Shown one piece after another: positions 55,485 to 64,000 of a stretch of DNA of 64,000 nt. The notes under the pieces are model-generated. The model did no database searches. It was not told the origin of the DNA and saw only the letters and a list, made by a program, of their open reading frames with translations. The stretch is from Deroplatys truncata (lineage: Eukaryota > Arthropoda > Insecta > Mantodea > Mantidae). How positions within the stretch are numbered: position 1 is the stretch's first letter; each line of letters opens with the position of its first letter. The stretch spans positions 64,246,001 to 64,310,000 of the forward strand of contig CM060989.1 of assembly GCA_030765065.1 (NCBI GenBank), written 5' to 3'. The translations under genes and the position numbers were made by a program.

Positions 55485-55841
55485 GATTGGTTACATACTT
55501 CATTGTATGGAACATTTTTAATGAGCAAAAGCGTAAGAAAAACCAAAGTCAAGTAAAATGCATTAGAAGTAAATACAGCCCAACAGGCAAGTATGCTCAT
55601 GGGCATTTAAATGATCACGTGCTGAAGCTTTAAAGGACTATAGAGCACAAGGCTTGTATATAATTAAAGCTAAAGGTTCAAAGTATTTTTGGACATAAAA
55701 ATAAATCCTGAACTTTTTAAAACTTTCAGGTATGGGTACCCTTAATCCAGGTAAACCTTAATTCACATTTACGCATTTCGTTGTCGGATACAGTAGGTAA
55801 AGCGACAGTCTGAGTTTTAAAGAGCGTTGAGAAAACTATTA
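55485..55841. other. No recognisable feature
   Basis: Spacer between a HINE-like copy and the small MITE. Confidence 0.4.
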
Positions 55842-56115
55842 GTCGGCCACGATATGACTGCCTTAGTAAAGGGCACCACTGTTCTTGTGGATAATGTCAA
55901 GGCCAGGGACCAGAGGGAAGTGAGGGGCAAGGCAATTGGTGTATGTACAATCGCACAATGAAAACAGTGCTACATTTACAGACCTAAGCCTCTAGTAAAT
56001 ACAACTCGGAACTGTGGATGTTTTCCTTACCTGACTGTCCTTCCGATGCCCTGTACACTTGTTCCGTAACTGTTTAGTTCCTCTTCCCAACGACCGCAAT
56101 CATATCGTGGCCGAC
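55842..56115. mobile_element. 274-bp MITE with TA target duplication
   Basis: The terminal inverted repeats GTCGGCCACGATATGA match perfectly over 16 bp and continue with one mismatch. TA flanks both sides (55840-55841, 56116-56117), as in Tc1/mariner-type elements. The 240-bp interior has no frame. It is the only copy in the window. Confidence 0.75.
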
Positions 56116-56127
56116 TAGTGGAGGTAT

Positions 56128-56516
56128 TTGAAATAAATAACAAGCATATCTCGAAAAGGGTTATCTATTTTACGGTTTACAAAAGTCATTCAAAATGAAA
56201 CGGACTTCACAGGCTATTTCCAGAAAATTCAAGTTATGCATTTGATTTGCCATGCAAATATCTCAAACATATGGTATTTTAATCAAAATAATGAAGAGGG
56301 TAGTTTGGGGGAAGGAATTTTCTTTAAAATCTTCGATGAAGATGCTGAACTTAAAATACCAGGTTTAGTATTTAACAGACTTCAGCTGTTCACACACACA
56401 AAAATTTTCTAAAAATTTTCAAAACCTGTATTTTTGGTGAATTCTCCGTATCAAATTTTTGAGTGGTCTGCAATACTTCCTTTACTTACTATACGTAGGT
56501 AGTAGAGAAAGTAAAA
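56128..56516 (+). mobile_element. Old HINE-like 3' half
   Basis: It starts AATAACAAGCATATCTCG, has several internal deletions and almost no CA tract, and ends ACGTAGGTAGTAGAGAAAGTAAAA. Confidence 0.7.
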
Positions 56517-56585
56517 CTGCAGGCTAAGCTGAAACATGTTCAATTTGAGATAATATAACAAATTCGTATTATTAGTAAAACCACC

Positions 56586-57125
56586 TCCGTGGTGTAGCGA
56601 GCGAGGTAGCGCTGCGATAACGTGTGTGACTCGCCTTTGGGAGGTCCCAGGTTCGATTCCGGCGACCGCAGACTCACCCATGTGTTCAGACAAATGCTGG
56701 AGTGTTTATCTTCTACCACGATTCTCCTGCCCCTCATTTCCTGCACCCATAATCTTCCTTGTCATCTGTTTCAAGGTTGCAGGACCAGACGACGGGTGTT
56801 CGGCGAGCTGCGGCTGGGCGGCGGCTGTTCCATCTACAAGAATTCTTCCTGATGTTCCAGGGACAGCTCGGTTAGGACCCGCCTCCGGGTGCCATCGCGC
56901 AGGCGCTTCTTCAGGAACTGCTCGGGGTCCAATGGGTGGGCTCGGGCAACGATGGATGCGTTCAATCTGGAAACATTAAGGTCCCCGTCCATGCTTGCGC
57001 CCGTCGTCGTCCCGGTCTGGTCGCCTTTCGGATTTTTCCCCTCATATCCACCTCCCAGAGGTCACGGTACAAGCACAAGTGGCCGGATGGCCTACGTGCG
57101 CCAGTACTTTTGCCTTTACCTCCAT
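56586..57125 (+). mobile_element. SINE type S1
   Basis: The head GTAGCGAGCGAGGTAGCGC with B-box GGTTCGATTCC is followed by the S1 body (TTCCTTGTCATCTGTTTC, CGGCTGGGCGGCGGC, GGATGCGTTCAATCTGGAAAC). The overlapping GC-rich frames of up to 145 codons are not genes. Confidence 0.8.
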
Positions 57126-57270
57126 GGTGTTGGGGTAGCGTGTCTGCCTCGATCCCAAGTAAGAATTTCAGTTAGGATAAGTCAACTGGAGAATTTAATG
57201 TCGTGCCAGCAAGTAGCCATGGTAGCTCACCTGGTTAGAGCAGATCCGCGGTTCAAATCCCAGCAAAGGT
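57126..57270 (+). mobile_element. Two tRNA-like head fragments
   Basis: GTTGGGGTAGCGTGTCTGCCTC (57129-57150) resembles an A-box half. GGTAGCTCACCTGGTTAGAGC plus GCGGTTCAAATCCC (57219-57259) is an A- and B-box pair with the anticodon region lost. Neither can fold as a tRNA. Confidence 0.5.
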
Positions 57271-57469
57271 ATGTGCTTTTCACTCTAGTTCTACCTTTTA
57301 ACTTTAACCTACACACGGCTTTGTGAAAGAACAAATTAATTAACAAGATGCTATACAGATCCATTGCTGGTTGCACCATTACAGAGCATTGTGGAAATAA
57401 ATTGTGTTGTTCGTTTTCAATGCACATAGATAATAGTAATTTATGGTGTACTTATTTAGTCGGTTTATC

Positions 57470-57925
57470 GTCCTTAAATAGGGCTTACAACCCCTAGAAC
57501 TTACAGCCGTGCCTAGGGTGAGAGAGCTGTCAAGGAGCAGATGAACATTGAATCAGAGAATGAAGAAACCGGAATGGGAGATCGGCCCGTAGCCAGGTAA
57601 GAGAGTGAGGAAGAAGATATGAAATGAAGGCGAAATGGATGAAAGAAAAGGTGATTATGGAGCATAGGTGGAATGAATGGTGAGGGGGCGGAACCGGAGA
57701 AAACCGTAGCGAGGTAAGAGGGTGAGTAAGAAGAAGATATGAAATGAAGACGAAATGGATGAAAGGAAAAGTGATTATGGAGCAATAGGTGGAATGAATG
57801 GCGGGTGGGGGGGACATCGGAAAAAACCCGCGCAGCTGCCGCTTCGTCCACCACAAACCCCACATGCGATACCTTGGAATTGAACCCCGGACGTCTTGGT
57901 GGGAGGCGAGCGGCCTAATAACAGA
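57470..57925 (-). mobile_element. SINE type S8 with an internal duplication
   Basis: The far end is TAGGGCTTACAACCCCTAG at 57479. The head at the right (57870-57925) has B-box-like GGTTCAATTCCAAGG on minus. A segment of about 115 bp (GTAGCSAGGTAAGAG to GTGGAATGAATGG) occurs twice, at 57589-57681 and 57708-57801. Confidence 0.65.
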
Positions 57926-58117
57926 ACCACAACCCTATACTCGTCATCTTTTACTGTAAAGGTTGTTAGGCCCTAGAATTCACTTCCACCAGATGTCAGG
58001 GGCTGTCATACTTTATATACTTTTCATCACAGGTTGCAGATTTTAGTTAAAAATCATCGGTAACTTAGAAGAAATATCAATTTCATTGTATATATAGTGT
58101 ATGTGTGCCATATTTTT

Positions 58118-58744
58118 ACTTTCTCTACTACGTATAATAAGTAGGGGAAGTATTGTATTCCACCCAAAAATTCGAAACCGAGATTTCACCGGAAATATCT
58201 TTTGAGACCCCCTGAATCCAAAAAAAGCATTTTTGGAAACATGTCCGTGTGTCTCCAAAAGCATTCTTCATCGTGAACGGCTTTTGCATAATTGGTAAAC
58301 ATTAAGAGATAGACAAAATTTTACTTCACAAAAAAATGTAGATTGCGTTAAAATACACAATTTATGTCATATACTTTTTTTTTGAGTGAACCATTTTCGA
58401 GATATTGCTTGTTATTCCCTTAAATTTTTCAATACTTATTTTCCCAAATGGGAATTCGTTATTCATTTTTTTGTCTTGGATATGCAAAGAGTATTAATCT
58501 GTGGGAAAGGGAATGGTGCTGCACCTAGCAACCAGCTATTAAGAGATATGTATGTGCTTAAAGGCTACTGCATTTCCAAATTGCCCTTGTAAATATATAT
58601 TCCCCTTACATCTACAAGAAAATTAGCAATAAGATAGAGTCTGCAAATGTTTATCTCGATTAACATGAAGTAGATGGAGAATAAGCGTTTGTAAAAATAG
58701 TTTGTACAAGAGTAGAGAAAGTCATGTGAGTGTAACACATCAGA
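58118..58744 (-). mobile_element. HINE-like element, internally deleted, subfamily B
   Basis: Both ends are complete. About 250 bp is missing between CCGTGTG and TCTCCAAAAG, which could have been joined through GTGTCTCC microhomology. The alternative 5' segment is at 58478-58620. Confidence 0.85.
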
Positions 58745-58895
58745 TTTTTTATTAACTTAACTTTACTGTTGCTCTAATATCTGTGTTACTTCTGTTTTGT
58801 GTTCCTTTAGATATTATCTGTATACCATCTGTATTTAGGTTTGTGCTAGGTGATTGAGTGGAAGAGAAGGCCAAATAGCATTAGCTCTGCTACAG

Positions 58896-58926
<31 letters not shown>

Positions 58927-59668
58927 AACCGAGTTATTATTATTGTGTGTTTTTTTATCCAACTTATCAATACAACAATAAGCCTTTAGTTGTCGCGGGC
59001 CAGATTGATATCATTGGCGGTCTGTAGTTTGGAGACCTACGGTATAATTAAATTATTTTAATGTTGAGGCTTGCCCAGTTAGCGAATAATCATTTAAATA
59101 TATTTTAATCTCGTGTGGCTACAATATTTTATCCGTGACTAAAACGTGAACCAAAAGTAATTATTTTAATTATACATAAAGTAGATTTATCGTTGCTGGA
59201 TTGGGGCATGGTGGCACCAATGCTGATTGCCTTAGAGACAAATAAATATAAATAAACTTGGATATAAATAAATAATAAAATGGATATAAATAGTAGATAG
59301 AATGTGTAAATCAAAACGTGTGCGGAAAAGGGGAAAATATTTCTTCCTGGAAAAGTTCTAATGGATGATCAGAGTGCAGTAAATTCAATGATCCATAAAA
59401 AGTCTGGTTTTCTATATATGATAAACACTGCAGGTCAGTTTGAAGGAAAGTTATTAAGGTTATTGTTCTAGTATATCTTTCAGAAAATATAAGTATTTGC
59501 AAATCATTGTAATTGTTAAAGAAGACATTGTGGAATATGAATCAATTATTATTATTATTAATTGTTGCGAATTTGTTTGTGCTAATTAGTATTTCTTGAA
59601 CCCTAGTTTCAGCACTGAAATATTGGAATAAAACGGTTTAATTCACCACTGTGATTAAAACCGGTATT
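58745..59668. other. No recognisable feature; (AAAT)n run
   Basis: AT-rich. An AAAT microsatellite lies at 58897-58927. The TATAAATAAATA-rich stretch near 59230-59300 has no assignable function. Confidence 0.4.
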
Positions 59669-60525
59669 GGTTACTCAACGGAAGGGAACACCTCGTGCAT
59701 TTCGACCTTCATAGATCTATTGCAGCGACCACCCCCGGGACCGGTTCAGTCTCTGGCTCGCATTCGGGAGGTCCCGGGATCGATCACCGGCATCCGCCCA
59801 CTCTAGCCCATGGGTATTTCGTGGTTTCCCCGGGTCGCCAGGCGAATTCTGGGGTGGTTCATCTTCTACCAGGACTTTCATTCCCCTTCCCCAACATCTT
59901 CCTTGTCATCTGTTTCAGCGTTGTAGAACCTGGCGGGTTGCGGCTGGGCGGTGGCTTGCGCTCTGTGAAGGTTGGTGGCCTGCGCAGGGACCCTGCGGCG
60001 GCGGATGCGTTCTATCTGGAAACGTTATCGACCCCGTCCATGCTTGCGCCCGTCGGCATACGGATCTAGTCACCCTTCGGGTCTATTCCCCATCCTTCCC
60101 TCCCTGGTGTCAGGTTGGACCGCCTGGCCTGCGTGCAGTGCTCTGCCCCGGTTTCGGGGGCCCCTACATGATATGTACCCCCAGGACGACGGGATGAAAT
60201 GAAGAAACCATAGGAGGCCTTAGTCCCTTACATTTCCAAGCTCGAAGACCCGTCCCATGCTGGAGCTGCCTAGAGAGGGCATGAACAAGCAGCCCTCTAG
60301 TGTTACGGGGAGTTCCCTTTCCTTTGAGAAAGCATCCGCGCCATCTGTCCGGCACTTCCATACACCACAAAACCTCGAAACAACCTGAAAGATGAGAACG
60401 AAATGGAATGACGGCGAAATAGTGGAAAGGGAACGGTGGTAGATGAGAAATCACCCCAGCTTTCACCTACGACCCGTAGAAACCAAGGGTCGAACCCGGG
60501 ACCTCCCGAATGCGACCCTCACACG
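59669..60525 (-). mobile_element. SINE type S2, interrupted by an S1 SINE
   Basis: The left piece 59669-59740 (GGTTACTCAACGGAAGGG to GCAGCGACCACCCC) and right piece 60181-60525 (GACGGGATGAAATGAAG to the head at 60485-60525) together equal one S2 copy. An S1 copy lies between them. Confidence 0.7.
59741..60180 (+). mobile_element. SINE type S1, head-truncated, inside S2
   Basis: It starts within the head (CTCGCATTCGGGAGGTCCC), keeps the GTGGTTTCCCCGGGTCGCC block and the GC-rich body, and ends GGGGGCCCCTACATGATATG. It is opposite in orientation to the S2 host. Confidence 0.75.
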
Positions 60526-60599
60526 TTTCTTGTCTTGTCTCATACTATATAGATTTACGTCATAGCTCCGGACGCACTCGAACCTAGGGTTACTGTGCT

Positions 60600-62290
60600 A
60601 CTGCATCGTTTTAAAGCCAATTCATTATGTTTGCACCCTTTACCAAGGAATACAGTCTCATAACAGATATGTTTCAAATTCTTCTGGTTCTAAAAACATT
60701 TTTCCAAAAGCAATATATCTCCTGTGAGTCAGCAGCATATAATGTGCTATGTTGTATCAGGTTCTTTCTTGCACAATCTGGAATCTAAGCTATCCTGAAA
60801 CACTCCCATCGTGTTAAGATGCATGTTAAGGAGCATGTCCTGTGAGGAATGCAAAACTTCCTCTCAGCTGAAGTCTGTTACATTTAAGTAAGCTTTCAGC
60901 TCCTTTCTTACATGGTTTTCTAATAAATAGTTTACCATGTGTGTTTATTGAAGTTTTAAGCCAGGTTTTAAGATGTTCTGCTTGAACCTGTTCCCAACAG
61001 TCCCACTTACTAAACATCGAGATGTTCCTACAACCAGCTCTAGTCCAGTAAACTGTGAAGCTACTGCTTGTCTTGCAAGTTCATCAGTTTTTACTTTCTC
61101 TACTACGTATAGTAAGTAGAGGATGTATTCTATTCCACCCAAAAATTCGATACCGAGATTTCACCGGAAATACATGTTTTGAGACCCCCTGAATCCAAAA
61201 AAAGCATTTTTGGAAACATATCCGTGTGTGTGTGTGTGTGTGAACAGCATAACTCAGAAACGAACAGTCGGATAAACACCAAACTTGGTATTTACGTTCA
61301 GTATCTTCCAGAGATGCGACACGAAGGTTTTCAAGAAAATCCCCCACCCCAGATTACCCTTTACATGGAACATTTTTCGAAAATTTTAATTTTCTCAAAA
61401 ATTTCACTAACGAATTTGATTACAATATCAAATGTTGAAGATATTTTCATGACAAACGAAATGTATATCTCGAATTTTCTGGGAATGTCTCCAAAAGTAT
61501 TCTTCATTGTGAACGACTTTCGCATAACTGGTAAACCATAAGAGATAGACAAACTTTTACTACACAAAAAATGTAGATCGCGTCAAAATACACAATTTAT
61601 GTCATATACATTCTTTTTGTTGAGTGAAGCATTTTCGAGATATTGCTTGTTATTCCCTTAAATTTTCCAATACTTATACTTTTTCTCAAATGGGAATTCG
61701 TTATTCATTTTTTTTTGTCCCGGTAATGCAAAGAGAATGGAATACTCCACATAGCAACCAGCTCTTAAAACATTTGACTATCGCTTAAAGCCTACCAATT
61801 CCCCTTGCAACTACAAGAAAATTGGCAATAAGATTAACATCTCGATTAACAGGAAGCGTATGGTGAATAAGCGTTTGTAAAAATAGTTTGTACAAGAGTA
61901 GAGAAAGGTATGTGAGTGTAACACATCAGATTTTTTCATTTCCATCTATGCCACTATGACCCGGTACCCGGATGAGTTGAACTTCTTTCTGTTCTGTCAG
62001 GTTTCTGAGCATGTTTAGGCAGTTTAAAACCAGTCCTGAGGTTACCTTCTTACTACTTAGAGCCTTAAGTGCAGCCTGCCTGTCTGATAATGGTCTGTTT
62101 ACAAGTGTAAGCTCTCCTTATGTTTTCATGTATGCATTGTGTAATAGCATAAATTTCGTTTCAAAAACAGTAGCATATTCACCCAAGGGAAAAGCTTATT
62201 GATCCGAATCCTGTTCCTGAGCTGTCTTCACAGTTTTCTCAGTAGTTTCCAGAGTTTTATTCGTCCAATGTTCAGGATAAAAAATGACCC
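60600..62290 (-). pseudogene. Non-LTR retrotransposon RNase H domain, split by a HINE-like copy
   Basis: On minus, from about 62200, the frame contains PLGEYATVFETKF, SDRQAALKALSSKKVTSGLV and VQLIRVPGHSGIDGNE (61931-61960). It then breaks at the HINE-like insertion and resumes at 61093 with TDELARQAVASQFTGLELVV. Further pieces in shifted frames are GKLFIRKPCKKGAESLL, LKCNRLQLR with FLTGH (near 60840) and GKMFLEPEEFETYL (near 60680). The order (Asp of SD.QAAL, the GH.G..GNE..DELAR loop, then L..LTGH) is the RNase H and C-terminal region of insect Jockey-type retrotransposons. There are multiple stops and frame changes besides the insertion. RNase H degrades the RNA template during reverse transcription. 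The reverse transcriptase part is not in the window at this locus. Confidence 0.8.
61094..61930 (-). mobile_element. HINE-like element, complete, inside RNase H sequence
   Basis: 837 bp from ACTTTCTCTACTACG to AACACATCAGA. The flanks are CATCAGTTTTT on the left and TTTTTTCATTTCC on the right. The disrupted codons (GNE-K-TDEL) give the pre-insertion sequence. Confidence 0.9.
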
Positions 62291-62867
62291 TAAGTTCTTT
62301 ATTACGTGCCTTACATGTTGCCGCAGACACAGTTCGCTGGTTAAGTCAGGGTATTTCATATAGTTAATTCGACTGTATGTGTCCTCTGATTACATACTGT
62401 TTTCAGATTGACCTCAGAGCTACCTGGCATTCATTTTCTGAGTTGGCAACTCACCCCAATCGAGATTCCAAATCGGAATATCTCGAATGCGAGACAGGCA
62501 AGCTACCATACGCACAGAGTTGCAAATGTTATTGGTTGCCTTTCTACAATCGGGGAGCGTAAAGCCCTCAGGACGGAGGTACAATTGGGAAATCAATATA
62601 AATGTCGGCACCTCCCTCCAGATTCGTCAACACAACGGGAATTGTAGGCACTTCCGTAGCGATTGCCTGTGACGTCATCTCATCGACCCAACATCAAAGT
62701 GATCCACGAGCGGAAGATTTCACCTGTTCATAAACCTGCATATCCGTCCGTCCATTCTGTCCAGTCATGCTTGTTTTTCCTTCTGATGCTCTATAGACGA
62801 ACTGCCTTAAAGCACCCCATTCAGTCTATTGTTATTTATTATTTTAACAACGTAACGGAAATTAAAA

Positions 62868-62950
62868 TAAAAATCTTATGTTCCTCATTCACACGACTTT
62901 CCCTGCTTACCATTCTACAAACTATTCTTACAAAACCTATTCTGTTTTTT
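62868..62950 (+). mobile_element. Old HINE-like 5' fragment
   Basis: TCTTATGTTCCTCATTCAC, ACGACTTTCCCTGC and CAAACTATTCTTACAAAACC are decayed 5' family blocks. It ends in T's against the next minus copy. Confidence 0.5.
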
Positions 62951-62952
62951 TT

Positions 62953-63842
62953 ACTTTCTCTACTACGTATAGTAAGTAGGGGAAGTATTGTATTCCACCC
63001 AAAAATTCCATACCGAGATTTCACCGGAAATACATGTTTTGAGACCCGCTGAATCCAAAAGCATTTTTGGAAACATATCCGTGTGTGTGTGTGTGTTGTG
63101 TGTGTGTGTGTGTGTGTGTGTGTGTCTGTGAACAGCATAACTCAGATACGAACAGTCGGATAAACACCAAACTTGGTATTTAGGTTCAGTATCTTCCAGA
63201 GATGCGACACGAAGGTTTTCAAGGAAATCCCCCACCCCAGGTTACCTTTTTCATGACAAATGAAATGTATATCTCGAATTTTGTGGGAATGTCTCCAAAA
63301 AGTATTCTTCATTGTGAACGACTTTTGCATAACTTGTAAACCATAAGAGATAGACAAACTTTACTACACAAAAAATGTAGATCGTGTTAAAATACACAAT
63401 TTATGTGATATACACTTTTTTGTTGAGTGAACCATTTTCGAGATATTGCTTGTTATTCCCTTAAATTTTTCAATACTTGTTTTCTGAAATGGGAAATTGT
63501 TATTCATTTTTTGTCTTGGATATGCACAGAGTATTAATCTGTGGCAAAGGGAATGGTGCTGCACCTAGCAACCAGCTATTAAGAGATATGTCGATGCTTA
63601 AAGGCTACTGTATTTCTATATTGCCCTTGCAAACACAAAACAAGGGGAACATAGTACGCCTTAAGCGATAGTCAAATATTTTTAGAACTGCTCGCTATGT
63701 GTAAAATGTAATTCTCTTTGCATGTCAAAAGATCGTTTATGCAAATGGTTATCTTGATTAATATGAAATAGATGGAGAATAAGAGTTTGTAAAAATGGTT
63801 TGTACAAGAGTAGAGAAAGTCATGTGAGTGTAACACATCAGA
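62953..63842 (-). mobile_element. HINE-like element, subfamily B
   Basis: 890 bp with both ends. The TG tract with a TTG interruption lies at 63081-63125. About 90 bp is deleted near 63245, where GGTTACCTTTT joins TCATGACAAATG. The alternative 5' segment at 63517-63630 is followed by a duplicated standard segment (AGGGGAACATAGTACGCC). Confidence 0.8.
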
Positions 63843-63931
63843 TTTTTTCTAATTGTATTTATTTTGGATCGCTTTAACAGCATGGTCATATAGAGACCTT
63901 TTAACTTTACATGATAAAGAACATACTATAG

Positions 63932-64000
63932 TACAGAGAGAGCCAAAACACTACGAACCGGCTGTGCGGTGTTTTTCCTGTCCGCGTCCTCGGACCTCAT
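63932..64000. mobile_element. Tc1/mariner-type terminus running off the window
   Basis: TA then CAGAGAGAGCCAAAACACTACG and CGGACAGG-type sequence match the inverse strand of 26720-26783. The rest of the element lies outside. Confidence 0.5.

Noticed and set aside
56626..57326. GC-rich plus-strand frames of 117 and 145 codons
   Set aside because: They cover a SINE whose other copies at 15308 and 59741 do not keep the frame.
57513..57865. Two overlapping 110-codon minus frames with repeated SFHPFRLHFISSS
   Set aside because: The repetition comes from the internal duplication in a SINE, and both frames are open across the same DNA.
62377..62650. Possible exon after TGTTTTCAG at 62400
   Set aside because: The acceptor-like word is isolated. 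The sequence near 62455-62510 looks like a worn tRNA-like head, and frames overlap in several phases.

Overview
The window reads as transposon-packed, AT-rich nuclear DNA of an arthropod, most probably an insect with a large genome. The evidence is the transposon set itself: several mariner-type elements (DD34D), a Tc1 (DD34E), a pogo end, two PIF/Harbinger elements, pieces of a non-LTR retrotransposon, and at least six kinds of SINE with tRNA-like heads. There are no bacterial-style operons, rRNA genes, CRISPR arrays or convincing intact tRNA genes. Every recognisable transposase or reverse-transcriptase reading frame is broken. The species is not identified; a hemimetabolous insect is only a guess.

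The dominant component is one family of roughly 850-900 bp, called HINE-like here, with about 30 whole or partial copies in both orientations. Its sense strand begins TCTGATGTGTTACACTCACATG (a small stem-loop), followed by the sub-terminal motif ACTTTCTCTACT. A variable CA microsatellite lies near the 3' end. The 3' end is a stem-loop TACTATACGTAGTA followed by the inverse motif AGTAGAGAAAGT and an A-run. It has no coding capacity and no target-site duplication that I can see. Sub-terminal inverted repeats, a 3' hairpin, an internal microsatellite and insertion in T/A runs are the described hallmarks of non-autonomous Helentrons (HINE/DINE-1 type). The assignment is an inference from structure.

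Layout: 1-5.98 kb HINE-like copies plus a SINE carrying a capsid-like coding fragment. 5.98-8.46 kb a Harbinger element interrupted by a whole mariner. 8.5-11.5 kb a near-complete HINE-like copy and an older one split by a second mariner. 11.7-12.7 kb a SINE with a tandemly amplified tail. 13.7-14.6, 36.3-37.3 and 43.7-44.8 kb three copies of an LTR-like repeat. 15-24 kb SINEs, nested HINE-like copies, a third mariner and a pogo end. 24.4-28.1 kb a Tc1, a non-LTR fragment, mariner pieces, and a Harbinger with a separate MADF-type reading frame inside a HINE-like copy. 28.6-36.3 kb HINE-like copies, including a three-unit tandem array. 38 kb an internally deleted mariner. 39-49.4 kb HINE-like copies and unrecognised AT-rich DNA. 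49.4-50.0 kb the only candidate host exon (minus strand). 50.4-54.3 kb a SINE cluster. 54.3-64 kb more HINE-like copies, one of them inserted in a retrotransposon RNase H domain.

No set of genes works together here. What the window offers is a record of insertion order, several near-exact empty sites, and repeated rearrangement of the HINE-like family at A/T runs. Boundaries of degraded copies are good to about 5-30 bp, because they were read by eye.
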